From Bdellovibrio sp. (GTDB lineage Bacteria > Bdellovibrionota > Bdellovibrionia > Bdellovibrionales > Bdellovibrionaceae): a stretch of 34,186 bases of DNA. The stretch spans positions 1 to 34,186 of the forward strand of contig DYOP01000021.1 in assembly GCA_020720425.1 (NCBI GenBank), in the 5' to 3' direction. Below the pieces are notes generated by a model, which saw nothing but the letters and a program-made list of their open reading frames with translations, made no database searches and was not told the origin of the DNA. Shown here in pieces: positions 16,723 through 25,883 of the stretch; positions within the stretch are counted from its first letter, which is position 1, and every line of letters begins with the position of its first letter. The translations under genes were made by a program, and so were the position numbers.

Positions 16723-16859
16723 GACATGACAAAAATCTGACGTAAAATATTTTTGAATATCATAAGCCTGCCGCTCTCACGCCAAATTGCTCTAAAAATA
16801 CGCGGCATTTACTTCAAACTCTTCATCAAAAAAAAACAAAGCTGGCGCAATTAAATGAG

Positions 16860-17648
16860 CTAAGCAATTTCTAAATCAGTAGCTCCAATGCTTTCATCAA
16901 TCTTCACTCTTAAACGAATAACCGCATTAGCATGAAGCTGAGAAATACGACTTTCAGTAACACTCATGATTTCTGCAATTTCTCTAAAGTTTAAGTCTTC
17001 ATAGTAATAGAGGCTTAAAATAAATCGCATTTTTTCGGGCAACTCTTCAATCGCTCGCGACATAACTTTTTTGATTGCTTTATGATTGAGCTGAAAAAGG
17101 GGGGAGTTTATTTTTGCTGCTTCTAATAAATTAAGTAACGATTTTTTTTCATTATCACTCATTAACGCTTCATCAATAGATAGTACAGAAACTGGTCTAA
17201 TTTCTAATAAAATATTTCTGAAATCCTCTAAAGGAATTCCCATTTCATCAGCAATTTCAAGTTCCTCAGGAGATCTATCAAGCCTTGCTTCAAGCTTACG
17301 AATTGTTCTTTCAACAAGTTTCGTCTTATCACGCACTGACCTTGGGACCCAGTCTTGCGCCCTTAGCTCATCTAATATAGCTCCGCGAATTCTAAATTCA
17401 GCGTATGTTTTTAATTTGGTTTCACGTGTAGGGTCCCACTTTTCAAGCGCATCCATTAACCCTAATACACCTGCAGAAATGAGATCATCAATCATAATAC
17501 TTGGCGGAAGACGAGAAGCAATTTTATAGGCCACCATTTTAACAGTCGGAGCGTACTCAATAACAAGAGCATCTTTTTCGCCCTGACTTAAATTGTTAGG
17601 CCCATTAGCTTTATATTTTTTAATGGCAAGAACTGACTGACTGCTCAT
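16860..17648 (-). CDS. fliA: Flagellar RNA polymerase sigma factor FliA (sigma-28)
   Basis: A 262-aa sigma-70-family factor of the FliA/WhiG type. Region 2 is clear (LVIEYAPTVKMVAYKIASRL, DDLISAGVLGLMDALEKWDPTRETKLKTYAEFRIRGAILDELRAQDWVPRSVR). Region 3 (KLEARLDRSPEELEIADEMGI) and region 4 with its helix-turn-helix (LPEKMRFILSLYYYEDLNFREIAEIMSVTESRISQLHANAVIRLR) follow. It directs late genes such as flagellin and motor genes, which are not in this window. The ATG has AAAGGGAG upstream. It is the last gene of the fliL block. The 241-base gap after it holds the promoter of the next operon. Confidence 0.96.
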   Translation of the reverse strand: MSSQSVLAIKKYKANGPNNLSQGEKDALVIEYAPTVKMVAYKIASRLPPSIMIDDLISAGVLGLMDALEKWDPTRETKLKTYAEFRIRGAILDELRAQDWVPRSVRDKTKLVERTIRKLEARLDRSPEELEIADEMGIPLEDFRNILLEIRPVSVLSIDEALMSDNEKKSLLNLLEAAKINSPLFQLNHKAIKKVMSRAIEELPEKMRFILSLYYYEDLNFREIAEIMSVTESRISQLHANAVIRLRVKIDESIGATDLEIA

Positions 17649-17712
17649 ACAAAAACTCCCTTTTTTGTATTCTACCTGTTCAATTGATATTTAAAAATAA
17701 AAAAATTTCAAC

Positions 17713-18516
17713 CTAGGCTACACCACTTAATTCTGTCCAAAATTGAGACAATTCTGGTCTAGACATAAGATAGAGTTCAAATTGTTTTGATACTTTTTTA
17801 ATCATATGTGTGTGTTCAGACGAAGGGTTTTGTCTTATTGGTAGTTTTTGGGATGCAACCAATTTTTTTACATTTTCATCAAACGGTACAGATCCAAGGT
17901 AGTCTAAACTGACAATTAAAAACCGGCTACACACTTCTGCAAATTTTTGAAATAAAAAATCACCTTTGGTTTCTGTTTCTACCATATTGGTTACCACACA
18001 AAATCGATCTTTTTTAAAATCCTGAACCATAACTTTAATCATCCCATACAAATCAGTAAAACTAGAAGGCTCTGGTGTCAGTAAACAAATAATTTCGTCT
18101 GACATCGAAGCCAGTTGCAATGAAAATTCAGACATACCAGAACTTGTATCAATAAGAATAGCATCATACTTATATTGAAGATCTAAAATTGATGATACCA
18201 AACCCTGCCGATCAAGTGATGATAAAAAATTGAGTTCGCGCACACCTGAGCCGCTTGATATCACATCAATACGAGGCGAGGCTTGAGTTATAATATCATT
18301 TATACTTTTTCCGTAATTAATAACATCATTTAACGTTCCTTTTGTTTTAATGTTAAAAACAACTTCAATATTTGATAGCCCCATATCACCATCAATAATT
18401 AAAATTCGCCTTCCTAACGAAGAAAGGTAATATGCTAGTTCAGCTGTAAATAGGCTTTTTCCAACCCCACCTTTACCGCTGATAATTGAATATACTTTAG
18501 CATTACCTATGAGCAT
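17713..18516 (-). CDS. flhG: Flagellar number regulator FlhG (FleN/YlxH, MinD-like ATPase)
   Basis: About 267 aa. ParA/MinD-type ATPase: deviant Walker A GKGGVGKS near residue 15, then RRILIIDGDMGLSNIEVVFNI and DAILIDTSSGMSEFS. FlhG partners with FlhF to limit the number and set the place of flagella, and in several bacteria it antagonises the flagellar master activator. The start was set at ATG 18516 because AAGGAGG lies 6-7 bases upstream and it overlaps flhF by 14 bases. The longer frame runs inside flhF and adds a non-homologous basic segment. It is located between flhF and fliA, as in polar flagellates. Confidence 0.95.
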   Translation of the reverse strand: MLIGNAKVYSIISGKGGVGKSLFTAELAYYLSSLGRRILIIDGDMGLSNIEVVFNIKTKGTLNDVINYGKSINDIITQASPRIDVISSGSGVRELNFLSSLDRQGLVSSILDLQYKYDAILIDTSSGMSEFSLQLASMSDEIICLLTPEPSSFTDLYGMIKVMVQDFKKDRFCVVTNMVETETKGDFLFQKFAEVCSRFLIVSLDYLGSVPFDENVKKLVASQKLPIRQNPSSEHTHMIKKVSKQFELYLMSRPELSQFWTELSGVA

Positions 18517-19951
18517 CTCTTCCTCCTTGAGTCGAAATTTGCAAAACAAAATCAACAATTCGTTCTTTAGTAACAATTTCAAAATCATCCGGAATTTTTG
18601 GTCCAACACCGAGTGCAAAAAATGGAATTTTATATTTATGACTTAACTCAAAAACAAGGCCTTTTTCGGTACACTCATCCATGTGTGAAAAAATTAAATG
18701 ATTAGGCTTAAGCATCAAATACTTTAAAAATGTTTGTTTCATTTCACCATGATTCATTACCGACGACATAACTAAAATCGAGTCATACTGGATATCAGGA
18801 AGAGGTAAAATTGATTTAAGCTCTAAAACTTGACTGTCATCTTTTAGGCTCATCCCCTGAAGATCACATAAAATATAATCTACATCCGAAAGTTCACGTA
18901 AATAATAATTCCAATCGCTTGATTTTCGAACAATCGAAAAGGGAACATTTAATATTTTTGCAAACTGTCGCATTTGTATATCAGATCCAATTTTGTTATG
19001 ATCTGATGTTACCAAGGCAATTCTCTTTTTCTTTTCTAAAAGTAAATAGGACGCCCATTTTATCATGGATGAGGTTTTACCAGAACCTTGTGGACCCATA
19101 AATATCTGAATTTTATTTTTAGGCTGAGCGCACTTGATTTGCTCTATAAGATAACGAACGAGCCATCCTTCGATATAGACTTTATTGTTAAGTTTATCTG
19201 CCGATAACTCTTTTTGGACCTCTGAAATTAAGGCATTTGATTGAGACTCTGAAACCCCTGCTCTAACTAGTTTTTTATAAGTACTCGCCAGCTCTGTTGG
19301 TAAATTTTCCGATTGAGGGGGTATTGTTTTTATCTCATTTTGAGTTGAGCTATTCTTAAGTGACTGGATCATTGATTTTAGTTGGTTAATTTCGTTTTTA
19401 AGATCCAGTATATCGTCTGTTTTTAGAAAATTTTTATTATCATTAAATTGAAATTGAAATTGAGGCTCTTTATGCTGGGGAGCCTCTGAATTTAAAATAA
19501 TCTTTGCGTTAGACTTATTTTGAGTCTCAATTGATAATGGTTCATCATCATATATATCAATATATGATTTCTGAATTGGATTTTTTTGTTCGGCATATTT
19601 ACCTGAAGTCCCCGATGTTGACGCAGACGCTGTTGATGCAGACGCTGTTGAGGCAGCCGTATGAGATTGCCAATTTTCAACAAATTTATTAACTAATTTT
19701 TTTTGCGAACTCGCCGAGGCACTTTGAAATTGTTGTTTCGTTTGAGTATTCATTTTGCTTTCAGCAAACTGCTTTCTATTAAGTGCCATTTCTGAAATTG
19801 CAGCTGTTACCTCAACACTGGTTTGTGCGAGTATCCCCGAGCGCTTACCATTATCTTTAGCAGATAAAATGATAGCCTCTGGTCCTAGCTCTTTTTTGAC
19901 CATATCCAGCGCTTCTTTCATTGTACGAGCTTCAAATTTTTTAACCTGCAT
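18503..19951 (-). CDS. flhF: Flagellar placement SRP-type GTPase FlhF (divergent)
   Basis: A 482-aa protein with the FlhF N-terminal B-domain opening MQVKKFEARTMKEALDMVKKELGPEAIILS. A long S/T/A/Q-rich linker includes an ASTASAST repeat encoded by two 15-bp tandem units at 19623-19652. An N domain and a G domain follow. G1 is GPQGSGKTS (about 286-294). The other motifs are eroded: G2 SDHNKIG instead of D-T/x-Y-R-I, G3 CDLQGMS instead of DTAGR, G4 SHMDE instead of TKLDE. FlhF normally recruits the first basal-body parts to the pole and dimerises with GTP. Identity is firm from the B domain and gene context. The ATG overlaps the flhA end by 11 bases. Confidence 0.93.
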   Translation of the reverse strand: MQVKKFEARTMKEALDMVKKELGPEAIILSAKDNGKRSGILAQTSVEVTAAISEMALNRKQFAESKMNTQTKQQFQSASASSQKKLVNKFVENWQSHTAASTASASTASASTSGTSGKYAEQKNPIQKSYIDIYDDEPLSIETQNKSNAKIILNSEAPQHKEPQFQFQFNDNKNFLKTDDILDLKNEINQLKSMIQSLKNSSTQNEIKTIPPQSENLPTELASTYKKLVRAGVSESQSNALISEVQKELSADKLNNKVYIEGWLVRYLIEQIKCAQPKNKIQIFMGPQGSGKTSSMIKWASYLLLEKKKRIALVTSDHNKIGSDIQMRQFAKILNVPFSIVRKSSDWNYYLRELSDVDYILCDLQGMSLKDDSQVLELKSILPLPDIQYDSILVMSSVMNHGEMKQTFLKYLMLKPNHLIFSHMDECTEKGLVFELSHKYKIPFFALGVGPKIPDDFEIVTKERIVDFVLQISTQGGRDAHR

Positions 19952-22040
19952 ATGACAACTCCACGCTACCTACAGATTCAATTTCAGACTCTGAGGATAT
20001 TTCTGAATGAGACAAAACAATTAACTGAGGAATAAATCTAATAAGAAGTTTTGATAAATGACGGCGCAACGAAGGCGATGTGAGCAAAATAGGCTGTGCT
20101 GCTATTTCGGGATGATACTCAATGGCTTTTGCCACCGATGAAATTATTTTTTGTGCTGTCTGAGGGTCCATTATTAATTGCACTCCGTTTTCGGTTTGCA
20201 AAAGACTATTCGTTAAAATTTCTTCAATTTCTGAGTTAAAAGTAAGAACTTGAACTTTTTGAAACTCATTTGTAAATTTTGAGGTAATCGATCGAGCTAA
20301 GGCTTTACGCACCGATTCAGTTAGAGCCTCAGTATCTTTTGTTTTAGAACCTTCGTCAGCGAGTGTTTCTAAAATTGTTCTTAAATCTCGAATTGTAATT
20401 TGCTCTTTAAGTAAATTTTGCAAGACGCGAACCACTTGTCCCAGTGGGAGCAGATCCGGGATAAGATCTTCAACCACCTTCGGGTGAGTCTTTTTAAAAT
20501 TATCGAGTAACCCCATAGCCTCTTGGCGCCCTAGTAACTCATGGGCATGCTTTCTTATAATTTCGGTAATATGAGTTGCCATAACAGTTGGAATATCAAC
20601 AACTGTATACCCAGATAGCTCAGCTGATTCTTTATTTTTTGAAATAATCCAAAGCGCATCTAATCCAAACGCTGGTTCTTTTGTTGGGATGCCATCAATT
20701 TTATCAGTTACGTTACCAGGGTCCATGGCCAGCATATTGTCAGGCCTTAAAATACCACCACCCACTTTATTGCCTTTAATCATAAGACGGTATTCGCCAG
20801 GGGTCAGCTGCAAATTGTCTCGAATATGAATACTTGGAACTACGACTCCCAAATCTAAGGCAAATTGTTTTCTGATGGATCTAATTCTTTCGAGCAAATC
20901 TCCAGGGCCTTCTTTTTCGATCATCGGAATAAGCCCATAGCCTACTTCAAGCTCGATTAAATCAAGTGGTAACATTGACTCAATATTTTCTTTAGCAGGT
21001 TTATTTTGCTCTTCAGCTTCTTTGGCTTTTATATTTATAAGATCTTCTTGCTTTGTCTTATGAACTACAAATGAAATTAGCCCAAGCGCACCACCAATCA
21101 TAAGAAATGGAAAAGTAGGCAAACCCGGAACAAGTGCCATAAGTGATATAACAGCAGCTGATACCCCGACAGCTCTTTGATTACTAAACAACTGATTGAC
21201 GACTTCGGCCCCCATATTATCGTCAGTTTTTGCACTTCGGGTTACAACAATACCTGCTGCGGTTGAAATAATAAGCGCCGGTATTTGCGCAAGTAACCCA
21301 TCACCAATTGTTAGCATGGTATAATATTTGGCAGCAGTCCCTATATCTAAACCCTTTTGTAATACTCCAATAAGTAAACCACCTACAACGTTTATAATCG
21401 TTATAATTATGCCAGCTATCGCATCTCCTCGTGTAAACTTGCTGGCACCATCCATAGCTCCATAAAAATCAGCTTCTCGCTCGATCTCTTGTCTTCGTTT
21501 TCGAGCATCTGTCTCGTTAATAATTCCAGCGTTAAGGTCAGCATCAATAGACATTTGTTTACCAGGCATAGCATCTAATGTAAAACGAGCTGATACCTCA
21601 GCGACCCGGCCCGCACCTTTGGTAATCACTATAAAATTAATGACAACTAAAATACTAAAAATGACTAATCCAATAACATAGTTTGAACCAACCACAAAGT
21701 TACCAAAAGATTGAATAACAGCGCCGGCTGCAGACTCCCCCTCATGACCATGACTGAGTATAATTCGAGTTGTCGCCACATTTAGTGATAATCTAAATAG
21801 TGTTGTTATCAAAAGGAGTGAGGGAAATACCGAAAACTCAAGTGGCTTATTTATGTACATAGATACAAGCAAAATGAGAATTCCGGAAGCTAACGAAAGT
21901 GACAAAGCTAAATCGAGTAAAAAAATAGGTAACGGTATAATCATGACCATTAAGATAACAAGCAAGGCTACTGCCATCATCAGATCAGTATTTTTTGTAA
22001 ACTTCTCAAATTTTTTTAAAAATTGAAATACATCATCCAT
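19941..22040 (-). CDS. flhA: Flagellar export gate protein FlhA
   Basis: A 699-aa inner-membrane component of the flagellar type III export gate. The N-terminal half has about eight hydrophobic segments and the highly conserved FHIPEP-family loop GAGRVAEVSARFTLDAMPGKQMSIDADLNAGIINETDARKRR (about 140-180). The C-terminal half is the cytosolic substrate-docking ring (LPLDLIELEVGYGLIPMI, GVVVPSIHIRDNLQL, THITEIIRKHAHELLGRQE). Length is normal. The ATG lies 2 bases after the flhB stop. Confidence 0.98.
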   Translation of the reverse strand: MDDVFQFLKKFEKFTKNTDLMMAVALLVILMVMIIPLPIFLLDLALSLSLASGILILLVSMYINKPLEFSVFPSLLLITTLFRLSLNVATTRIILSHGHEGESAAGAVIQSFGNFVVGSNYVIGLVIFSILVVINFIVITKGAGRVAEVSARFTLDAMPGKQMSIDADLNAGIINETDARKRRQEIEREADFYGAMDGASKFTRGDAIAGIIITIINVVGGLLIGVLQKGLDIGTAAKYYTMLTIGDGLLAQIPALIISTAAGIVVTRSAKTDDNMGAEVVNQLFSNQRAVGVSAAVISLMALVPGLPTFPFLMIGGALGLISFVVHKTKQEDLINIKAKEAEEQNKPAKENIESMLPLDLIELEVGYGLIPMIEKEGPGDLLERIRSIRKQFALDLGVVVPSIHIRDNLQLTPGEYRLMIKGNKVGGGILRPDNMLAMDPGNVTDKIDGIPTKEPAFGLDALWIISKNKESAELSGYTVVDIPTVMATHITEIIRKHAHELLGRQEAMGLLDNFKKTHPKVVEDLIPDLLPLGQVVRVLQNLLKEQITIRDLRTILETLADEGSKTKDTEALTESVRKALARSITSKFTNEFQKVQVLTFNSEIEEILTNSLLQTENGVQLIMDPQTAQKIISSVAKAIEYHPEIAAQPILLTSPSLRRHLSKLLIRFIPQLIVLSHSEISSESEIESVGSVELSYAG

Positions 22041-22042
22041 AC

Positions 22043-23113
22043 TTATAAGGCTCGCTTTCGTTTAAGCTTATAAACATAGGATAGCACTTCTGCTACGGCC
22101 ACATAAAGGTCTCTCGGAATAAACTGGTCCAACTTCATAGTCTTAAATATTGTCCTTGCCAGCGGCTTGTTTTCAATGATCGGAATTTTATGTTCTCTGG
22201 CTATATCCTTTATTCTTTGAGCCACCAAATCAGCTCCCTTAGCAATAAGCTGAGGAGCGGCCATATTAGGTCCATATTTTAATGCCACAGCGATATGCGT
22301 AGGATTTGTAATAATAACATCGGCTTCAGGAACTTTTTGCATCATACGTTTATTGGCCATTTCTCTTTGCATTCTTCGAACGCGGCCTTTAATTTGCGGA
22401 TCAACCTCTCGGTTTTTCATTTCTTCTTTAATTTCTTGTTTGGTCATTTTCATACGCTTTTCAAGTTCCCACCATTGAAAAAAGTAATCAAAAGCCGCAA
22501 CCACTATAACCGAAAAGCCAATCGCAATTAAAATTTTAAAAGTCATTTTTCCTAAAAAGCTAAGGGATTGATCAAGTTCCCAATCCATACTTTTTAATAA
22601 TAATGGCACATCTGTTTGAATCACTTTATAGGCTATAAAGCCAATAAGAATCATTTTTAAAAGTGCTTTTACACCTTCAACTAAAGCTCGCATCGAGAAC
22701 ATTCGTTTTAATCCCTCGACAGGATTTAATTTTTCAAATTTTGGCATTAAAGCATCTTCCACTTGCAACGAACCTACCTGCAAAACAGATGACATAACTC
22801 CTAAAACCAAACTAACTAATAATACAGGTCCTAAAAGAATCGCCAATTTTTTACCGACAATACTTGCCACTTGAGCTAATGGATTATCATATGATTTATA
22901 AGTAAATGCTATTTCAATAATCTGCTCAATTAAACCTGATAAATGCTCAAAAAAGAAACCAGCTGCTACGATAATAAGCACACCTGATGCAAAAAAAAAT
23001 AAACTTGAGGCAAGCTCTTTTGTTTGTACGACCTGGCCTTGCTTACGAAACTCTTCGCGCCTGGTCTGCGTGGCCTCTTCTGTTCTGTCATCACTTTGAC
23101 TATCATCAGACAT
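22043..23113 (-). CDS. flhB: Flagellar export specificity-switch protein FlhB
   Basis: A 356-aa membrane protein of the export gate. The N-terminus DDRTEEATQTRREEFRKQGQV is typical of the family. Four membrane segments follow, and then the cytosolic linker and the autocleavage site NPTH (about residue 270, NPTHIAVALKYGP), where FlhB cuts itself to permit the FliK-induced switch from hook to filament export. All the expected features are intact. The ATG shares a base with the fliR stop (TAATG). Confidence 0.97.
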   Translation of the reverse strand: MSDDSQSDDRTEEATQTRREEFRKQGQVVQTKELASSLFFFASGVLIIVAAGFFFEHLSGLIEQIIEIAFTYKSYDNPLAQVASIVGKKLAILLGPVLLVSLVLGVMSSVLQVGSLQVEDALMPKFEKLNPVEGLKRMFSMRALVEGVKALLKMILIGFIAYKVIQTDVPLLLKSMDWELDQSLSFLGKMTFKILIAIGFSVIVVAAFDYFFQWWELEKRMKMTKQEIKEEMKNREVDPQIKGRVRRMQREMANKRMMQKVPEADVIITNPTHIAVALKYGPNMAAPQLIAKGADLVAQRIKDIAREHKIPIIENKPLARTIFKTMKLDQFIPRDLYVAVAEVLSYVYKLKRKRAL

Positions 23114-23886
23114 TAGAGGACCTCGATAAAATTTTTAAATTGCGATAACGAAATTGAAAATATTTTTTCAAGCTCATCACCCAGTAACGGTAAAGAAATA
23201 ATCATTACAATAATTGTTAGCATAAAATTTATTTGCAAACTGGTTGCAAATACATTCATTTGTGGAACTACCCGAGCCAGTACCCCCATAATAATATTTG
23301 CAATCAATATAGCCAAGGTAACAGGGAGCGCAAGTTTAATTCCATAGATAAGGGCCTGAACAAATTGACTCATTATAAACTGAATATTTAGTTGCGCTAA
23401 ATTCATTGCAGAAGGATCAAAAACCCTAAAACTATCTACAAAATAAGTAATAAGAACATGATGAGCACCCAAAGTAAGAAATAATAAACTCGCAAGGGTC
23501 ATATAAAAATGATCAAATATATTACTCATCCCGCCTTGAGCCGGATTAAATATTTGAGAACTGGTAGCTCCCGAAGCAATACCAATCCACTCACCAGTTA
23601 TACTCAACGAAAAAAAAACCATTCTCGATACAAAACCAAATACAATCCCTACAAACACTTGCATTATACTGATAACCCACAAAGTCCCATCACTCATTTT
23701 TTCGATTTCACTTAATGATATTGAATTAACAACCGGAGCAATAATTGAAGTTAATACAACAGCAAATAAAATTTTTATGGGCGTAAAACTTAAATGCGTT
23801 CCCCAAATAGGCATAGTAAAAGTAAACCCTGTTACTCTTAAAAATATAAGCGCATAAAAAAGTAAACTCCCCTGAGATAAAACCAC
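23113..23886 (-). CDS. fliR: Flagellar export gate protein FliR
   Basis: A 257-aa protein with six predicted membrane segments, part of the FliPQR core that forms the export channel. Recognisable blocks are FLRVTGFTFTMPIWG near the N-terminus, GEWIGIASGATSSQIFNPAQGG in the middle, and ALPVTLAILIANIIMGVLARVVPQMNVFATSLQINF near the C-terminus. The start is GTG (23884-23886), directly after the fliQ stop as TAAGTG. There is no fusion to FlhB. Confidence 0.96.
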   Translation of the reverse strand: MVLSQGSLLFYALIFLRVTGFTFTMPIWGTHLSFTPIKILFAVVLTSIIAPVVNSISLSEIEKMSDGTLWVISIMQVFVGIVFGFVSRMVFFSLSITGEWIGIASGATSSQIFNPAQGGMSNIFDHFYMTLASLLFLTLGAHHVLITYFVDSFRVFDPSAMNLAQLNIQFIMSQFVQALIYGIKLALPVTLAILIANIIMGVLARVVPQMNVFATSLQINFMLTIIVMIISLPLLGDELEKIFSISLSQFKNFIEVL

Positions 23887-24165
23887 TTATTCTCCTGCTC
23901 TTACAAAATCCGGAATCGACTCAAATAAACTAATTGTATAATTCATAACAACATCTAACATCCAAGGGCCAGCTAATGCGATAATCAGTCCCACAATAAC
24001 AATTTTCGGAATAAAGCTAAGGGTGGCTTCGTTAATTTGAGTTATGGCCTGAAAAATACTTACGGCAAGACCCACTCCCAAAGTAGCTATCAATATTGGC
24101 CCTGACAACTTCGCCGTTGTTAAAAGAGCATCATGTGTTAATTTCATAACCACAGCATCAGTCAT
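23887..24165 (-). CDS. fliQ: Flagellar export gate protein FliQ
   Basis: About 92 aa with two membrane segments (LLTTAKLSGPILIATLGVGLAVSIFQAITQINEATLSFIPKIVIVGL, then a second near the C-terminus), matching FliQ in size and in the Q-x-x-T-Q-I-N-E-x-T-L-S-F-x-P-K motif. The ATG at 24165 was chosen because GGAGG, formed by the last fliP codons, lies 6 bases before it. An in-frame TTG two codons earlier is too close to that site. Confidence 0.97.
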   Translation of the reverse strand: MTDAVVMKLTHDALLTTAKLSGPILIATLGVGLAVSIFQAITQINEATLSFIPKIVIVGLIIALAGPWMLDVVMNYTISLFESIPDFVRAGE

Positions 24166-24167
24166 TA

Positions 24168-24923
24168 TCAACCTCCAAAACTTTTAACGAGTGCACCAAT
24201 GGTCAAACTCCATCCATCAACTAAAACAAATAGCATTATTTTTAATGGCAATGATATGACCACAGGTGGTAACATCATCATCCCCATCGCCATCAATACA
24301 CTTGAAACTACAATATCAATAACTAAAAAAGGTAAAAACAACATAAACCCAATTTGAAATGATGTTTTTAGCTCGGAGATAATAAATGATGGCACCAAAA
24401 CAAAAGTAGAAACCTCTGCTAAACTTTTTGGAGCTTCTGATTTTGATAACCTTACAAAAAGAGATAAGTCTTCGTTACGAGTTTGTTTAAACATAAACAT
24501 ACGAAGGGGCTTGAGGGCATTATCTAAAGCTACCGACTGAGATAAGGTCCCATCCATATATGGCTTTAATGCGTTGGCATTTATTTCTTCAAATGCTGGC
24601 TTCATAATAAATGCAGTTAAAAATAGAGCCAGTCCAACCAACAATTGATTAGGGGGTAGCTGTTGCACTCCTAATGCCTGACGCAAAAATGATAACACGA
24701 CGATAATGCGAGTAAAACTTGTCATCATTATTAAAATAGCTGGGGCTAATGTTAATACCGTTAACATTAAAATAATTTTTATTGCTGATACAACTTCCGT
24801 TGGATTATCCGTCGTTTTAAATCCCATATTTATACTAGGATAAGCAATTTGAGCCTGGAGTTTTGCACCAATAAAAATCACAAAAAAGGCAATAAAAAAT
24901 AAAAAATATTTATTATTTTTCAT
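24168..24923 (-). CDS. fliP: Flagellar export gate protein FliP
   Basis: A 251-aa protein. A cleavable signal sequence ([25 protein letters not shown]) is followed by the conserved core: [51 protein letters not shown], then [41 protein letters not shown]. FliP forms the pentameric base of the export channel with FliQ and FliR encoded just downstream. The ATG lies 3 bases after the fliO stop. Confidence 0.98.
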   Translation of the reverse strand: MKNNKYFLFFIAFFVIFIGAKLQAQIAYPSINMGFKTTDNPTEVVSAIKIILMLTVLTLAPAILIMMTSFTRIIVVLSFLRQALGVQQLPPNQLLVGLALFLTAFIMKPAFEEINANALKPYMDGTLSQSVALDNALKPLRMFMFKQTRNEDLSLFVRLSKSEAPKSLAEVSTFVLVPSFIISELKTSFQIGFMLFLPFLVIDIVVSSVLMAMGMMMLPPVVISLPLKIMLFVLVDGWSLTIGALVKSFGG

Positions 24924-24926
24924 TTT

Positions 24927-25523
24927 TCACAACCTTCTCATTTGACTTAATTTTTTTGAAAGAATTGTTTTTACTTCAGAAATTGAAAATTCATCTTCTA
25001 CAAAGTCATCAAACTTTTTGCTTTGATTTTGGTCCGTAGTTTTAAGCTCATCATCAAGCTGATTTTTAAATGTTTTAGTTTTAGTTTCTCTTTCGCTTTG
25101 TGATAGATCTATATCTTCATCTAAAATTGATAAACTTTTTATTAACGATATATGATGGTCAGTAACACCGATTAACACATGCTCTCCGCCCACCTCTACA
25201 ATGGTTAATTGCTTTTTGGGCCCAAGTGGCAAATGATTAACTAATTTCATCTTAATAGGCGCATGCTTTCGAGTCGATTTTTGTTTTGATTTTTTTACCA
25301 AAATAAAGCTACCCAAACTGATGATCCCTAAAAAGGCTAGAGCAATCATGATTTTTGAAAGGGCTTGATTATCGTTATCTGGGCTTAGCTTTGCGGCCTG
25401 CTCAATATTAATTTTTATCTGACTTTCTTGAGGGGCACTATTAGCACTATTTTCGGTACTATACGAATAGGAACTATAGCTAAAGATTATTACAATCAAA
25501 GCACCAATTAAAGTTTTCATCAT
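24927..25523 (-). CDS. fliO: Flagellar protein FliO
   Basis: A 198-aa protein with an N-terminal hydrophobic segment, a short periplasmic stretch, a second membrane segment (IMIALAFLGIISLGSFILV, about 59-77) and the FliO cytosolic motif KLVNHLPLGPKKQLTIVEVGGEHVLIGVTDHHISLI. FliO helps assemble FliP. The C-terminal 60 residues are charged and poorly conserved. It overlaps the fliN stop by 3 bases. Two consecutive ATG codons are present, and the first was kept. Confidence 0.93.
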   Translation of the reverse strand: MMKTLIGALIVIIFSYSSYSYSTENSANSAPQESQIKINIEQAAKLSPDNDNQALSKIMIALAFLGIISLGSFILVKKSKQKSTRKHAPIKMKLVNHLPLGPKKQLTIVEVGGEHVLIGVTDHHISLIKSLSILDEDIDLSQSERETKTKTFKNQLDDELKTTDQNQSKKFDDFVEDEFSISEVKTILSKKLSQMRRL

Positions 25524-25873
25524 TTAAGCTGCTCCACTCTTTCTTTAGTCGAAATAATGTCGGTCAGCCTAACTCCAAATTTTTCGTTTACAACAACAGC
25601 TTCTCCCCGGGCAATGAGCTTATCATTTACAAATACTTCTAAGGGTTCACCGGCTAATTTACTTAGCTCAATAACAGCTCCCTGACCTAAATTAACAAGA
25701 TCTCGAACTGACATTTTTGTTCTTCCAAGCTCTACAGTCACCCTAAGTGGAATGTCTAAAATCATTTTCAAATTAGGATCAATATCTTTATCTTCAATTT
25801 TTGCTTCTTTGTTTTTTGGCTTTTCAGTTTCGGCCAGAAGTTTATCAGCTAAATCATCTAAATTATTTGACAT
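25520..25873 (-). CDS. fliN: Flagellar motor switch protein FliN
   Basis: About 117 aa. A variable N-terminal part is followed by the SpoA/FliN domain: LKMILDIPLRVTVELGRTKMSVRDLVNLGQGAVIELSKLAGEPLEVFVNDKLIARGEAVVVNEKFGVRLTDIIS. FliN forms the base of the C-ring and docks FliH. The ATG at 25873 has AAGGA 7 bases upstream. An upstream in-frame TTG would overlap the fliM end with no ribosome site. Confidence 0.97.
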   Translation of the reverse strand: MSNNLDDLADKLLAETEKPKNKEAKIEDKDIDPNLKMILDIPLRVTVELGRTKMSVRDLVNLGQGAVIELSKLAGEPLEVFVNDKLIARGEAVVVNEKFGVRLTDIISTKERVEQLK

Positions 25874-25883
25874 ACTTACATCC

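Noticed and set aside
16772-16788. A second -24/-12-like sequence, TTGGCGTGAGAGCGGCA (minus strand)
   Set aside because: Spacing fits, but both elements match poorly and it lies upstream of the dyads, which better serve the site at 16641-16656.
16828-16836. Run of nine A (T on the minus strand) just after fliA, read as a terminator
   Set aside because: Only a 4-bp AGCT pairing precedes it, so no convincing stem supports an intrinsic terminator.
19623-19656. 15-bp tandem repeat in flhF as a mobile or regulatory element
   Set aside because: It is in frame, encodes the Ala-Ser-Thr linker, and is most simply local slippage in a disordered region.
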